DNA from: Histoplasma ohiense
Lineage: Eukaryota; Ascomycota; Eurotiomycetes; Onygenales; Ajellomycetaceae
Direction of reading: 5' to 3'
DNA: 64,000 nt
NCBI GenBank assembly: GCA_017607445.1
Contig: JAEVHH010000004.1
Coordinates: 6,014,001-6,078,000 of the forward strand
Each line of letters starts with the position of its first letter. The first letter of the stretch is position 1. Positions 34,025 to 45,939 of this stretch are shown in pieces. The notes under the pieces were generated by a model. It saw only the letters and a list, made by a program, of their open reading frames with translations, ran no database searches and was not told the origin of the DNA. A program made the translations under genes and the position numbers.

Positions 34025-34922
34025 ATGAGCTTTTTTGATTATCTCAATTTTAAGTAAGTTGTTTCTTGAGTGTTTATTGTGTATTATTGTTGATGTTCCT
34101 TGTCAGTGGTGTTATTAGTGTGGTTATATATGTCACTAGCTTGTTTCTGTATAGCATCATTTGCTGTTCACTTGTTATATTGCTCTAAGTTTAGCTCTAA
34201 TCACATGACACACAACAGTCAGATTCTGTGTGAACATTGTGCCTCTAGACTTGAGAATGTTGATTTTTGATGTGTATTGAAATCAAATATCTGAAAGTAT
34301 TGTAAGATTTATATCTCTGCAGAGAAATTCTGCAAATCTGTGAATAATTCTCTTTAATTTTTATTTCCTTTTTCTTTTTCTTCAAATTTGTTTTTGAATA
34401 GTGATATACTGATAATGATGCTAGATGTGTGATACATTTCTTCTGAGATACATCATGTATGAGTGAGTGTTTATCTTCATGAAAGTGATGACTGAGAAGA
34501 ACATGATCAGTCACAAAAGTTGTCTTTGTTGTTTGATAAAATGATTGAATACATTTTATCTGACAATGCTGTCTGCTTGAAGCAGAGCAGAGATGAATGC
34601 TCTATGATTTCAGTGCTGAGCAGCAGCTGAGTCTGCAGAGATGCAGATTTTGGAGACTGTGGTTGTGTCTGATTCTTTCAGAGCAGAGACATTAGAGAAA
34701 GAGAAGAATGTGGAGAAGAATATAAAAGTTTTGAGAGTGATGAGCTCTGAGAACTCTGTGATGAAGAGATTGATTGAAGAGAAGTTGATGAGAGAGGAGT
34801 TAGCTGAAGAGTCAATGAAGAAGATTGTGGAGATATCAGTGACTGCAGCAGTGCTCATGATGCCTGCTTTCTTTGTCAATTTATCACTGATGTCTGTGGA
34901 GCAGAGGGAGAGGGTGCTCTGA
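34025..34922 (+). pseudogene. Antisense Cys-rich accessory gene, copy in chromovirus B
   Basis: This is the decayed counterpart of the gene at 44199-45136. Exon 1 starts at 34025 (MSFFDYLNF) and ends before GTAAGT. Exon 2 follows a TTTAG acceptor and keeps NSNHMTHNSQILCEHCASRL. Later Cys positions partly survive (DF-x-CVLKSN, KYCK, EKFCKS). The last frame (34641-34922) encodes ETVVVSDSFRAETLEKEKN and LMREELAEESMKK, matching the C-terminal part of copy C with Gly and Pro replaced through transitions. TGA stops interrupt it. Splice sites are conserved between the two copies, which supports that it was a real transcribed gene. Confidence 0.55.
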
Positions 34923-35205
34923 ATGATGGAGAAGTGAGAGAAGAAGATGAGAGGAAATGCCTTCCTTCATTGAATGTGCCGGAGAATGGGTAGGTTGATG
35001 GGGGAGGGGAGGAGTGAGATGGTGGAAGGAAGAAGAGAAAGTGAAAGATGAGAGATGAGATGAGAGTGAGTGAACTGAGGGTCTTTAGACTTTTCTTAGA
35101 ACTCATTTTCTTTGTTTTTTTCTTGCTTGTATGTTTTATTTTTTGTATTTATTATACTCAAATTGAATTTTTTTCCTTTTTCCCTTTTCCCCGACAAAAC
35201 CCCCA

Positions 35206-35676
35206 CGCGAAAGGTTAGCATCTATTAGTAATTAACTTACACAACCAACTCCTCTCCTGCACCTGCTTGTTTCTGGCTGTTGTGACCTCACATAACTCTC
35301 AATGTTCTTTCACTTCATGCTCTGCACTTATATAGTTTCTAACAATTCTTCTGTGTAGCTCTTAACATTCTTTCACTCTGTGCTTCACACTCATATAGTC
35401 TCTAACAATTCTTCTGCATAGCTCTCAATGATTTCTTTATTTCATGCTTCACACTCATGTAGTTTCTAACAATTCTTATGTATATCTCTTAATGTTCTTT
35501 CACTCCACACTTCACTGTGGAGCAGCTTCTGATATTCTTCCACTCTGAACTTTTTTTTATAAGAATCTTCTTTGTATGACCTTTTCTTCTGATTTCTTTT
35601 CTCTTTCTTTCCTTAATCAATTTGTAATCTGTAATTAGAATAGTATCAAATTGTTAATCAAAGTACATCCATTACA
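35206..35676 (+). repeat. Type I copy 3, 5' LTR (471 bp, three units)
   Basis: Three 63-bp units lie between about 35295 and 35500, one fewer than in copies 1 and 2. The palindrome and TATAAGAA elements are present downstream. The 3' end CCATTACA abuts the TTACAAATTGATT self-priming site. Confidence 0.88.
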
Positions 35677-37211
35677 TTACAAATTGATTCTTCTGCATTT
35701 AAGATCTGAGTGTCTTATTATTAGTTCTTACATCTAAGTGCATTGTTATCAGTTTTTACATCTGAGTGCATTGTTATCAGTTCTTACATCTGAGTGCATT
35801 GTTTACAGATCTGAGTGTCTAGTTGTTACAAGAGATTTCTCATGAGCTCAAGTGCTTCTATCATTAGTTATATAGACTGTTGTGTCTAAATGTCTGAGAC
35901 ACAATCAATCATGTTCTACAAGGCCCAAGTGTCTACAAACTGTAACACTGTGAATAGCATTCATGAAGAAGCTTGATCAAGCTTAGCACTGCAACACTGT
36001 GAATAGTGTCTGCAAGAGAATCAAATGTCTACAAGTATTTCTTTGTCTTTTTATTATTATTATTACATATTCTTAGATATTGAAATAAACTATAAACAAT
36101 TCTACAAACACCCACTGTATCTGAATATGATGGACAATAACTTAGACCTATGAAGCATTCTTCAGCAGCAGGCACTACAGATGACTGAATTGCAACAACA
36201 ATTTGCTGAGATGAACACTTCTGTATTCACTGTTTCTTCTACACTCACACCTCACAAAAAGCTCTCAAGAGAGAAGCTTTCAATTCTCAACAAATACAAG
36301 AGAGATCTAGCACTCTACCTCATATAGAAGTCAAAAGCAAACACAAAATTGAACATCAATGAACAAGCAATAGACTTGCTATTCAATCAAGTGTGGTATA
36401 TCCATAGCAGATTGAATGACAATGTGTTAGCAAAATTCCAATTCTGAATAAATCATTGTCAGAATCATCAGTGTATGTCAGAGCTAGTCTTTCAACAACT
36501 CAACTCTCTCTTTCTTGATTCTATACTTCAAGTCAAGACATTGAACTGACTTAATCAAACTCATCAGATAAATATCATATTGACAACTTATCTTTCTGAA
36601 TTCAATTGCAAGCTTCTAGAAGCAGATGAGTAAGACTGAAATGATGCTGTCAAGATCAATATATTGTTCAAGAACTTGAACTTTCAGTTACATAACTGAA
36701 GTATAGAATATCTGAAGCTCTCAATATACAGTGAATTCTGCACTGATCTTCATCTGTTGAACAATGATCTGTCTCAGTTTCATGTGCTTCAAAATTGCAG
36801 AGGATTTCATTGAACAAATGTGTATGTCTCAAATCACTCTGCAGCACTTCTCATCTCTGAATCAGAATCAATGAACTGAGTTCCACATATAAATGCAAGT
36901 TGTTTGAGAATCTTCAACATCTCAGAGAAGAATATCACCAACTGAATTGTCAGAGAAGTCTGCATACACTGCAACAAGTCAGAGCACTTTGTGAATCAAT
37001 GTCTAAATACAATCACTCTGAGTAAACCCCCCACATGTGTGAACACTGTGTCACCTGTGAACAGACAAGAACAGAGAAAAGATGAGCTCTCACTCTAAAA
37101 TATAGACAAGAGCTCAAGAAGCAGAAAGCTAGCTGAAGATTCAAGCAGAAGATATAAGCAGACACAATTATAGTCTCTATCATTGTAAATAGTCTAGTCA
37201 ACATACAAGCA

Positions 37212-37772
37212 ATGATAGACAGTGGTTTTCTTCATTACACTCTTATAGACACTCAGCTGATTGAGAAGCATAAGCTTCAGCATATCTTCTTTCTCAAACT
37301 GTGTAAGCTCAGTGAATTTGATGATCTCAGAGAATCAGCCTTCTACAACATGATAAGATTTAACATCAATGTAGAAGAACACAAGAAAAAGAATATATAT
37401 ATATACAAAATACAAAATCTTGAGTACAATCTAATACTCAGTCTATCATGACTCACAGAATTTGAAACCTTGTTGAATGCATGCAATCACTGTCTTATTT
37501 TCTCAGAAAGCAACTGTGTTTATAAGAAGAATGTCAATAGAACCACTGATCTCATTCAGATATCAGCAGAAGTGTACAAACTACTAATTCATCAAGTGTA
37601 TAAGAAGAAGAATGTCCAAGTGTTTGCTGCTAGCATGATGAATATCAAAAAAGCATTAGAAAAGTTAGAACTCAAAGATCTCAAGAAACTATACAAAAAA
37701 CTACTCAAATTATACAAAGACTTTATAGATATATTCAATGAGAAAGAAGCTGAAAAGCTTTTCTCTCACTGA
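37212..37772 (+). pseudogene. Type I copy 3 protease and linker region
   Basis: Two neighbouring frames (37212-37451 and 37470-37772) cover the protease, MIDSGFLHYTLIDTQLIEKH with the catalytic DSG intact, and the Lys-rich linker before RT (KKALEKLELKDLKKLYKKL). A TGA at a Trp/Gln position separates them. The flanking gag and RT have more stops, so no polyprotein can be made. Confidence 0.75.
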
Positions 37773-40717
37773 GAATCTGATATAGATCATACAATCAAAC
37801 TCATTAAGAAAGACAATAAGAATCTGCAATCACTCTGAAGTTCTCTCTACAGTATATCACACAACAAGTTTCTTATTCTACAAAAAACACTCAACAGATT
37901 ACTGAACAAAGACTTCATTTGTGTTAGCAACTCATCCATCACAGCATCTGTACTGTTTGTGAAGAAATCAGAAGAAGACTTACAATTCTGCATTGACTAT
38001 CAAGAACTCAACAAAATTACATAGAAGAACTGATACTCTCTTTCACTCATCAATGAAACACTCAAATGAATAGAAAAAGCAAAATGATTTATGAAGTTTG
38101 ACATCTCTGCAGCCTTCTATAAGATAAGGATTAATGAACATGATGAATGGCTAACTGTTTTTCATACATATTATGAATTATATGAATGAACAGTGACCCT
38201 CTTTGAATTAGTGAATACTCTGAGCATGTTTCAGAAATACATTAACTGAGCTCTATGAGATCTGCTCAATGAGATCACCTCAGTATACATGAATGATATT
38301 CTGATCTTCACTGATGAATTGCTCACTGAGCACTGCAAGCATATATGACAAGTACTTGACTGTCTATGAAAAGCTGAACTGCAAGTGAACATTGACAAAT
38401 GCAACTTCAAAATCAAGTCTACAATCTATCTAGAATTCATCATCAAAGCTGAAAAAGATGTACACATGAATTCTAAGAAGATGGAAGCAATCCTCAACTG
38501 AGAGACATCAGTCTTGATAAAAGAGACTAGAAGCTTTCTAGAATTTGTCAACTTCTACTGAAGATTCATCAAAAACTTCTCTGATATTGTACAACCACTG
38601 ACAGATCTGATCTGAAAAGACATCATATTTCAATGAACTGACAAAGTGAACACAGCATTCAAAAAGCTGAAGTGTATGTTCACAAGCACTCTGATACTGC
38701 AATCATTCAATTCATATAAGCATACAATTCTTGAAACAGATGTTTTAGATTATGTAGTAGATGAAGTACTAATGCAATATAATAATGAAGATGTTCTACA
38801 ATTCTGTGTCTTCATCTTGAAAAAGATGTCATCTGCTGAATGTAACTACAAAATCTACAACAAGAAGCTTCTAGTGATTATACAATGTCTCAAAGAATAA
38901 GAGTCTGAACTTATGAGTATTGAGAAGTTTGAGATTGTTACTGATCATAAGAACTTAGAATACTTCACAATCACTTATAAGCTCACTGAGAGACATATAT
39001 GTTGATCATTGTTTCTTAGCTGTTTTTCATTCACAATTTGTTATCAATCTGAAGTAGAGAACACTCTTGTGAATGCTCTGTCTCACTGAGAACAAGATAT
39101 ACCATCTGATGACTTAGATGACAGATGAAAACACTGAGAGCATTGATTAATCAACTCTGCAATTATAGAGAGTTCTACACAATCAGACAAATCTCATATA
39201 TATATCAACCAGTTCTGAGCTCAAGAACTCTTACTCAAAGAATAATGAAGACTAGCAGCAGAAGCAGATGAATTCTGACAGCAAGCTGCTGAAGCTATAT
39301 GAAGTAAAACACCTCAATTCTTCACAGATGTATACTCAAGAATAGATATCTCAGCATATTCAATCAACAATGACAACTGCTTACACTTTTGAAATAGACA
39401 ATGAGTCCTCAATTCAGAATCTCTATGAACACAAATCATGCAAGAAATTCATGACTCATCAATGATCAGACACTCAGAACACAAAATCATGTACAACATC
39501 ATTACTCAAGAATTCTACTGATCAGATATATCAAAGAACATACATCAGTTCATATGCAACTGTGATCACTGCAGCTCAGTAACAGCATGATATGAACACT
39601 GAAAAGAAATGCTGAAGTCTCTATCTGTCTTCAACTGAATTTGATGTGATATAGCTATTGATTTTGCAGTTTTCTTATCTGAAAGTGAAGATTCTACAAA
39701 CATTCTAGTCATTGTCAACTGACTCAGCAAGAATGTAAAACTACAGCTCTGTGACAAGATGAACACTGAAGTAGTTGCAGATGTCTTTGTCAGAAGCTCA
39801 TTCTATTGTATACACAGTCTGTCTTCATTCATTGTGTCAGATAGAGACAGTCAATTCATCAGCACACTCTGAGCCTGCATATGTCAATTATTAAAAATTG
39901 AACAAAAGTTATCAACAGTGTATCACTCAGAGACTGATGAAGCTACTGAGAGAATGATACAAACAGTAAAGAACATTCTTCATAAATTCTGCAATTACAC
40001 ATAAAACAACTGAAGCAATCTGCTGTCATATACTGAGATTGTGATTAACAGTTGAGATTTCACTATAACAGATGTAAGCTCATTCTTTCTTCTACACAGA
40101 TACAACTTAGAGATTCTGAACTTTTCCAAGACTCTCTGAGAAACTGTGTACACCCACAGCTTCATACAGACAGCAGAGAATATTGTGAGCAAGTTGAAGA
40201 AAGCTCACAAATGAGCAGAAGCTTCAATGATCAGCATTCAGCAAAATTATGAGAATTAAGTAAATATCAGAAGAAGTTCTGTAATTCAATATTATATAGA
40301 AGACAAAGTCTGACTGAATCTCAAGAATATAAGAATGAACTACTTCTTGTGTATGCTGAATTATCATCACATCAAGTATACAGTGAAGAAAGTGCTAGAT
40401 ACACATGATTATCAACTCAACATCTCATCTGACATTCATGATGTCTTTCATACAAACCTGCTCCAACCCACAGCCAAGGATCCATTCCCCTCACAGAGAA
40501 TCTTCAATTGACAGTCACTCATTATTGTAGAAGAAGACAACAAACTCAAGTGAGAAATTGAAGTAATCCTTGATGATAGAACCAACCACCACCACCACAA
40601 ATACCTCATCAAATGGGTAGAATACAATTATCCAATCTGGGAATTCATGTTCATCTTGAAGAACACCACCACCCTTGACATCTATGAGTCCTCACTCATC
40701 TCAGTAGAGGGGGATAA

Positions 40718-41188
40718 TGTGACAGATTAGCATCTGTTAGTAATTAACTTATGCAATCAACTCTTCTTCTGCATTCACTTGTTTCTGACTGTTGTGATCT
40801 CATATAACTCTCAATGTTCTTCTGCTCTGTGCTCTGCATTTGTGTAGTTTCTAACAATTCTTCTGCATAGCTCTTAACATTCTTCTGCTCTGTGCTCTAC
40901 ACTCATATAGTCTCTAACAATTCTTTCATGTAGCTCTCAATGATTCCTCTGCTCCACACTTCACACTCATATAGTTTCTAATGATTCTTACACATACTTT
41001 TTAATATTCTTCTGCTTCACACTTCACTATGAAGCAGCTTCTGATATTCTTCCACTCTGAACTTTCCTCTATAAGAACCCTCTTCATATAACCTTTTCTT
41101 CTGATTTCTTTTCTCTTTCTTTCCTTAATCAATTCATAATCTGTAATTAGAATAGTATCAAATCGTTAATCGAAGTACATCTGTTACA
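40718..41188 (+). repeat. Type I copy 3, 3' LTR (471 bp)
   Basis: It starts TGTGACAGATTAGC right after a polypurine tract (AGAGGGGGATAA, 40706-40717) and ends ACATCTGTTACA. It has three repeat units, the same as its 5' partner. Confidence 0.92.
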
Positions 41189-42945
41189 TCTTAAAAAAAA
41201 AAAAAAAATGCATTTGATTGGAGTTTGAGTGAAATTTGTGCTTCTAATGTTTTTTGATTTAAGATTTGCACTTCTGACATCTTTCAACTTGATGTTTGTG
41301 CTTTTGATATTTGAAAGTATGTTGATTTTGTATTTGTTGTTTGTTTTCTTGTTTGAGAAAGATTTTGAATGTCTGAGTGTTCAATATGTTTTCTTCTGAT
41401 TTTCATGTATCACCACTAGAACCCCAATCTGTTCATCTCACAAGATATTTCAGAGGTTTGTTTTTTCATTGTTGTTTTTCAAGAATTTCTTCAATTTGAT
41501 ATTCTTTTTTGCTGTTGACAAGTTCTGATTCTGATTCTGGTAGAGCTCCATTTCTGCAGTTGTATGGCTTCAATAAAGATACATGAAATACAGAATGAAT
41601 GCTTCTATATAAAGATGACAGTTCTAGTTTGTACACTTATTTCCCAATGGTATTCAGAATCTTGAAGAGTTCAATATATTTATGATTGAGTTTGCAAACT
41701 GAGCACAGCAATCAGAGATTTTTTGCATTGAGCATGACATAGTCATCTATTTTAAATTGTTGAAGCTTATATTTTGTATTATAATAGATTTTCTGTGCTT
41801 GTTGTGTCTTTTGTAGATTCTTGATGAGCTTATGATGTGCTTCCTTGATATGTTTTGCACAGCTAGCAGCATGTATAGTGACTGATTGTGGTGGTTTACT
41901 GACATTAATTTTCAAATCAGATTGATATTTCATTAAGACTTCTGCAGATGTTATTTCAGTAGAGACATGTTGAGAGATATTGTAAACAAACTGCACTAGC
42001 AGTAGTCAGTGTGCTCAGTCATCTTAATGATAGTTGATAAAGCATTGAAGATAATGTTTCAAGATTTGATTTTGTCATTCTGTTTGATCATCTGTTTGAG
42101 AGTGAAAGACTGTTGAAAGTTTCCAGTGTGCATATAGTATATAACAAAAGATGAATCAATAATAGCTTGTAAACAGCAAACCTTGATCAGATATATGGTT
42201 TTTGAGTACTCTGTAAATTGTATAGAACTTGGTATAAATGATTTCTGCTAGTTCATCAGCAGTAATGTTTTTGATGCAAGGAATATAGATTGTAAACTTG
42301 GTATATATATCCACAATCACTAAAATTGCATTGTAGATTTGATGAAGAAATGTAGAGGCTGGCAAATCTGTAATAAAATTCATAGTAATGAACTCAAAAG
42401 AATTTGATGATAAGAGAATTGTATCCAATTCTCCATATTGTCTGTGTCATTTTGGCTTTACTTTTTGATAAATATCATAAGTGGATATATAATCTTTGAT
42501 ATTTCTGACTAGCTCATGTCAATAGTATTTGTTCTGAATGCTGTTTATGAACTTTTTTATATCAAAATGACCCCTCTGTGGATCATCATGATTTGCACTG
42601 ATAATTTCATCAATGAGTGTCTTTTGTTGAGAGACATACACGCAACCATCAGCATGCAATATATCATTCTCAGAAATTGTTCATAGCATATTTTCAGCAA
42701 CAGTCATATTCTTCTCTTTTATCTTCTCTTTTTGCTCAGCAGCAAAAGAATCAATCTTCTGTGCTTTACTCAGAAATGAGATGAAGGATTCAGGCATTTC
42801 TGTGTATGCTGAGTCCCCAAGAATAGTCTTATTGACTGCAATTCAGAGCATATATTGCTCAACATGCAATGAAGAGAAAGAGTTTACACAAGAAATAGAA
42901 GATGTTGACATATAAAGCATTTTTTGCTCATTAAAAGAAGCATTT
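41189..42945 (-). pseudogene. Chromovirus B, segment 2: integrase and chromodomain
   Basis: This matches chromovirus C from about 45.53 to 47.23 kb. On minus, the frame at 42428-42156 holds the integrase core (SNSFEFITMNFITDLPAS, where the catalytic Asp of MDF has become Asn), then VDIYTKFTIYIPC. The frame at 41996-41712 holds the integrase C-terminal part (FVYNISQHVSTEI, IKEAHHKLIKNLQK). The chromodomain region lies at about 41450-41550. Type I copy 4 interrupts it at 42945 next to the 5-bp duplication CATTT; it resumes at 56577. Confidence 0.85.
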
Positions 42946-43542
42946 TGTAACAGGCGTACTTCGATTAACGATTTGATACTATTCTAATTACAGATTATGA
43001 ATTGATTAAGGAAAGAAAGAGAAAAGAAATCAGAAGAAAAGGTCATACAAAGAGGGTTCTTATAGAGAAAAGTTCAGAGCAGAAGAATATCAGAAGCTGC
43101 TTCACAGTGGAATATGAAGTGAAAGAACATTAAGAGCTACACAGAAGAATTGTTAGAAACTACACAAATGCAAAGCATGAGATGAGAAAATCATTGAGAG
43201 CTACATGAAAGAATTGTTAGAGACTATACAAGTGCAGAACACAGAGTGAGAAAACATTAGAAGCTATATAGAAGAATTGTTAAAGACTATATAAATGCAG
43301 AACACAGAGTGGAAGAACATTAGAAGCTACACAGAAGAATCATTAGAGACTATACAAGCACAAAACACAGAGCAGAAGAATGTTAAAAGCTATACAGAAG
43401 AATTGTTAGAAACTACACAAATACAGAGCATGAAGCAGAAAAACATTGAGAATTATGTGAGATCACAACAGTCAGAAATGAGCAGATGCAGAAGAGGAGT
43501 TGATTGCATAAGTTAATTACTAACAGATACTAATCTGTCACA
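42946..43542 (-). repeat. Type I copy 4, 3' LTR (597 bp, five units)
   Basis: On plus it runs TGTAACAGGCGTACTTCG...TAATCTGTCACA. Five 63-bp units are seen between about 43125 and 43440. It is followed on plus by the reverse of the polypurine tract (TTATCCCTCTCT). Confidence 0.93.
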
Positions 43543-43596
43543 TTATCCCTCTCTATCAGAGTGAGTGAGAACTTGTAGATATCAAGAGTAGCAGTG

Positions 43597-43864
43597 TGTG
43601 AGGTGTAGTGACAGTGTGAAGAGTAACAGTAGAAGATAGTTTATAGTGTAGTGGAGATAATAGTAATATATTGTAGAGTGTAATATAGTAGCGTAACATA
43701 GTGTAGTGTAGCTAATCGCTAAGGAAGAAAAGAAAGAGAAAGAAGATGTGCGAAATACATACATTGATATATATATACATATAGAAATAGCAGTAGTGAG
43801 AGTATAATGGAAAGAGATAAGAATAAGCAAAGATAATAAGAAAATAATAAATGAGTGCATTACA
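43597..43864 (-). repeat. Chromovirus C 3' LTR (268 bp)
   Basis: On plus it runs TGTGAGGTGTAG...GTGCATTACA. It is preceded by the target duplication CAGTG and matches the 5' LTR at 50742-51009 in length. Confidence 0.95.
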
Positions 43865-44198
43865 ATTGCCCCTCTTTTTTATAAGAGCTGTTCTCAGTGA
43901 TTGTATAGATTGCTTGTTAGTAGATAATTGCATTTCTGTAGTGTATTGATTACATCCTCTAGATAGCTTGTATACGCGTTGTTATCAATTTCCTAATGAG
44001 GTGGAATTGGTGGATTCTTTGATTGTCAGAGGTTGTGTGCAGAGAAGTAAAAAGAATTTCTTTCTTCTTGAAGATTTCTCTTCTTTTTTAACTTGATCAT
44101 CATCAAAGCTCCTTGCCTTCCTGCTGTGATTTTTCATCTCCAAAAAAATTTTTAAATTTTTTATATTGTTGTCCTCCCTCCTCCTCTCTTTTATTGAA

Positions 44199-45136
44199 AT
44201 GGGCTCTCTTGATTATTCTGATTTTAAGTAAGTTGTTCCTTGAGTGCTTATCGCATATTATTGTTGGTGTTCCTTGCCAGTGGCATTATTAGTGTGGTCA
44301 TGTGTGTCACTAGCTTGTTTCCATATAGTGCCATTCGCTGTTTGCTTGTTATATTGCCCTAGCCCTAATCATGTGATGCACAACAGTCGGATTCCATGCG
44401 AATGTTGTGTCTCTAGACTTGGGGATGTCGATTTTTGATGTGTGTTGGAGCCAAATGCTCAGAAGTGTTGTGAGGCTTGTGTCTCTGCAGGAAAATCCTG
44501 CAAACCTGTGAGTAATCCTCTTTAATTCTTATTCCCTTTTTCTTTTTCTTCAAATTTGCTTTTGGATAGGTAGTAGTGCTCTTAGCAATGTTGATATACT
44601 GATAATGATGCTAGGTGCATGATACGCCTCTTCTGAGGCGCATCATGCGTGGGTGAGTGTTTATCTTCGTGGGAGTGGCAGCTGGAGAGGACATGGCCAG
44701 CCACAAAAGTCACCTTTGTTGTTTAGTTAAACAATTGAATGCACCATGCCTGGTGATGCTGTCTGCTCAGGGCAGGGCAGGGGTGAATGCTCTATGGTTC
44801 CAGTGCCGAGCGGCAGCTGAGCCTGCAGGGGTGCAGGTTTTGAAGGCTGTGATTGTGCCTGGTCCTTCCAGGGCAGAGGTGTTAGAGGAAGAGGGGGTTT
44901 TGAAGATGATGAGCTCTGGGGGCTCTGCAGTGGAGGAGTTGACTGGGAAGGGGTTGGTGGGAGAGGAGTTGGCTGGGGAGGGGTTGGTGGGAGAGGAGTT
45001 GGCTGGGGAGTCAATGGAGAAGGTTGTGGAGGCGCCGGTGGCTGCAGCAGTGCCTGTGGTGCCTGCTTCCTTTGCCAATTTGCCACTGACATTGGTGGAG
45101 CAGGGGGAGAGGGTGCCCCAGACAGTGGAGAAGTGA
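44199..45136 (+). CDS. Spliced antisense Cys-rich accessory gene of chromovirus C
   Basis: This gene lies between chromodomain and 3' LTR on the strand opposite to gag-pol. Exon 1 (44199-44227) encodes MGSLDYSDF and ends at a GTAAGT donor. The intron ends in CCCTAG near 44365. Exon 2 encodes NPNHVMHNSRIPCECCVSRL, then DVDF-(TGA, from CGA)-CVLEPN and KCCEACVSAGKSCKP. That is a CX2C...C...CX2C...C array suggesting metal binding. A second intron (GTGAGT ... GGATAG, about 44508-44570) leads to the last exon. Its final 160 codons (from 44657) are open: Ala/Glu-rich with two GLVGEELAGE repeats, then PVVPASFANLPLTLVEQGERV. One in-frame TGA in exon 2 and several stops around 44600-44650 show partial decay. 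The function is unknown. The same gene, at the same place, is in chromovirus B. Confidence 0.6.
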
Positions 45137-45659
45137 GAGAAGAAGATGAGAGAAAATACCTTTCTTTATCAGATGTGCTGGAGAATGGGTAGATTGATGA
45201 AAGAGGGGAGATGTGAGGAGATAAATATGTTGTGAGATAGACATTTGTCTATGCCTCTGCACTCAAAATGAGTGCCTGTAATATACAAGTACCAGAAGGA
45301 GTATTGGGTGAGGGTGACAGAGAGAAGAAATGAGAAGAATGATGAGAGAGAGAAGAGAAAGTGAGAGATGAAAGATGAGATGAGAGTGAATGGACTGAGG
45401 GTCTTTAGACTTTTCTTAGAACCTGTTTTCTTTGTTTTTTCCTTGCTTGTATGTTTTATTTTTTGTATTTATTATATCCAAATTGAATTTTTTCCTTTTT
45501 CCCTTTTCCCTGATAAAATCCTTCTAAAAAAAATGCATTTGATTGGAGTTTGGGTGAAATTTGTGCTTCTAGCATTTTTTGACTTGATGTTTGTGCTTTT
45601 GATGTTTGAAAGTATGTTGATTTTGTGTTTGTTGTTTGTTTTCTTGTTTGAGAAAGATT

Positions 45660-45931
45660 TCAAATGTCTGAGTGTTCAATATGTTTTCTTCTGATTCTCA
45701 TGTATCACCACTAGAATCCCAATCTGTTCATCTCACAAGATATTCTGAAGGTTTGTTTTTTTGTTGTTGTTTTTCAAGAATTTCTTCAACTTGATATTCT
45801 TCTTCACCATTGACAAGTTCCGGTCCTGGTTCTGGTAGAGCTCCATTCCTGTGGTTGTATGGCTTCAATAAAGATACATGGAATACAGAATGAATGCTTC
45901 TATATGAAGATGGCAGTTCTAGTTTGTACAC
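45660..45931 (-). pseudogene. Chromovirus C chromodomain
   Basis: The C-terminal end of pol reads YRSIHSVFHVSLLKPYNHRN, then ELVNGEEEYQVEEILEKQQQ and SEYLVRWTDWDSSGDT-(TGA at Trp)-ESENILNTQTFEIFL. This is the chromodomain pattern: a beta strand ending in EYxVExILE, then YLVRWxxW, then TWEP/SxxxL. Chromodomains steer integrase to modified histones (established for chromoviruses). The stop at the TWE tryptophan would remove the last helix. Confidence 0.8.
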
Positions 45932-45939
45932 TTATTTTC

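Larger units (their letters stand above)
33406..35205 (-). mobile_element. Chromovirus B, segment 1: 3' LTR and 3' region
   Basis: The LTR at 33406-33671 (266 bp) is followed by about 1.5 kb matching chromovirus C at 43.87-45.5 kb base by base with transitions. This is the 3' region between chromodomain and 3' LTR of the minus-strand element, and it contains the plus-strand antisense gene. Similarity is interrupted at 35205 by type I copy 3 and resumes at 41189 at the corresponding position, so segments 1 and 2 belong to one element. Confidence 0.85.
35206..41188 (+). mobile_element. Type I chromodomain retrotransposon, copy 3 (471-bp LTRs)
   Basis: Complete element of 5983 bp with LTRs at 35206-35676 and 40718-41188, both exactly 471 bp with three 63-bp units. 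The 5' LTR start is altered (CGCGAAAGG for TGTGACGGG). The junction AACATTAC...AAATTGATT self-priming pair is present at about 35676-35689. Gag begins near 36082. The knuckle, protease (AMIDSG intact at about 37208), RT, RNase H, integrase and C-terminal chromodomain-like region follow. The last keeps two TGG codons (about 40614 and 40648) that are TGA in copies 1 and 2. Flanks CCCCA (left) and TCTTA (right) differ only by C-to-T and may be a mutated target duplication. It is inserted in chromovirus B. Confidence 0.92.

Noticed and set aside
35201..41193. Clear TSD for type I copy 3
   Set aside because: The flanks CCCCA and TCTTA are only compatible after several C-to-T changes, and the empty site in copy C differs in length. 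Noted as possible, not claimed.
44727..45092. Minus-strand Pro-rich frames opposite the accessory gene (PQPTPLPPTP...)
   Set aside because: They are shadows of the plus-strand Ala/Glu/Gly-rich exon. Splice sites and the Cys array support only the plus strand.
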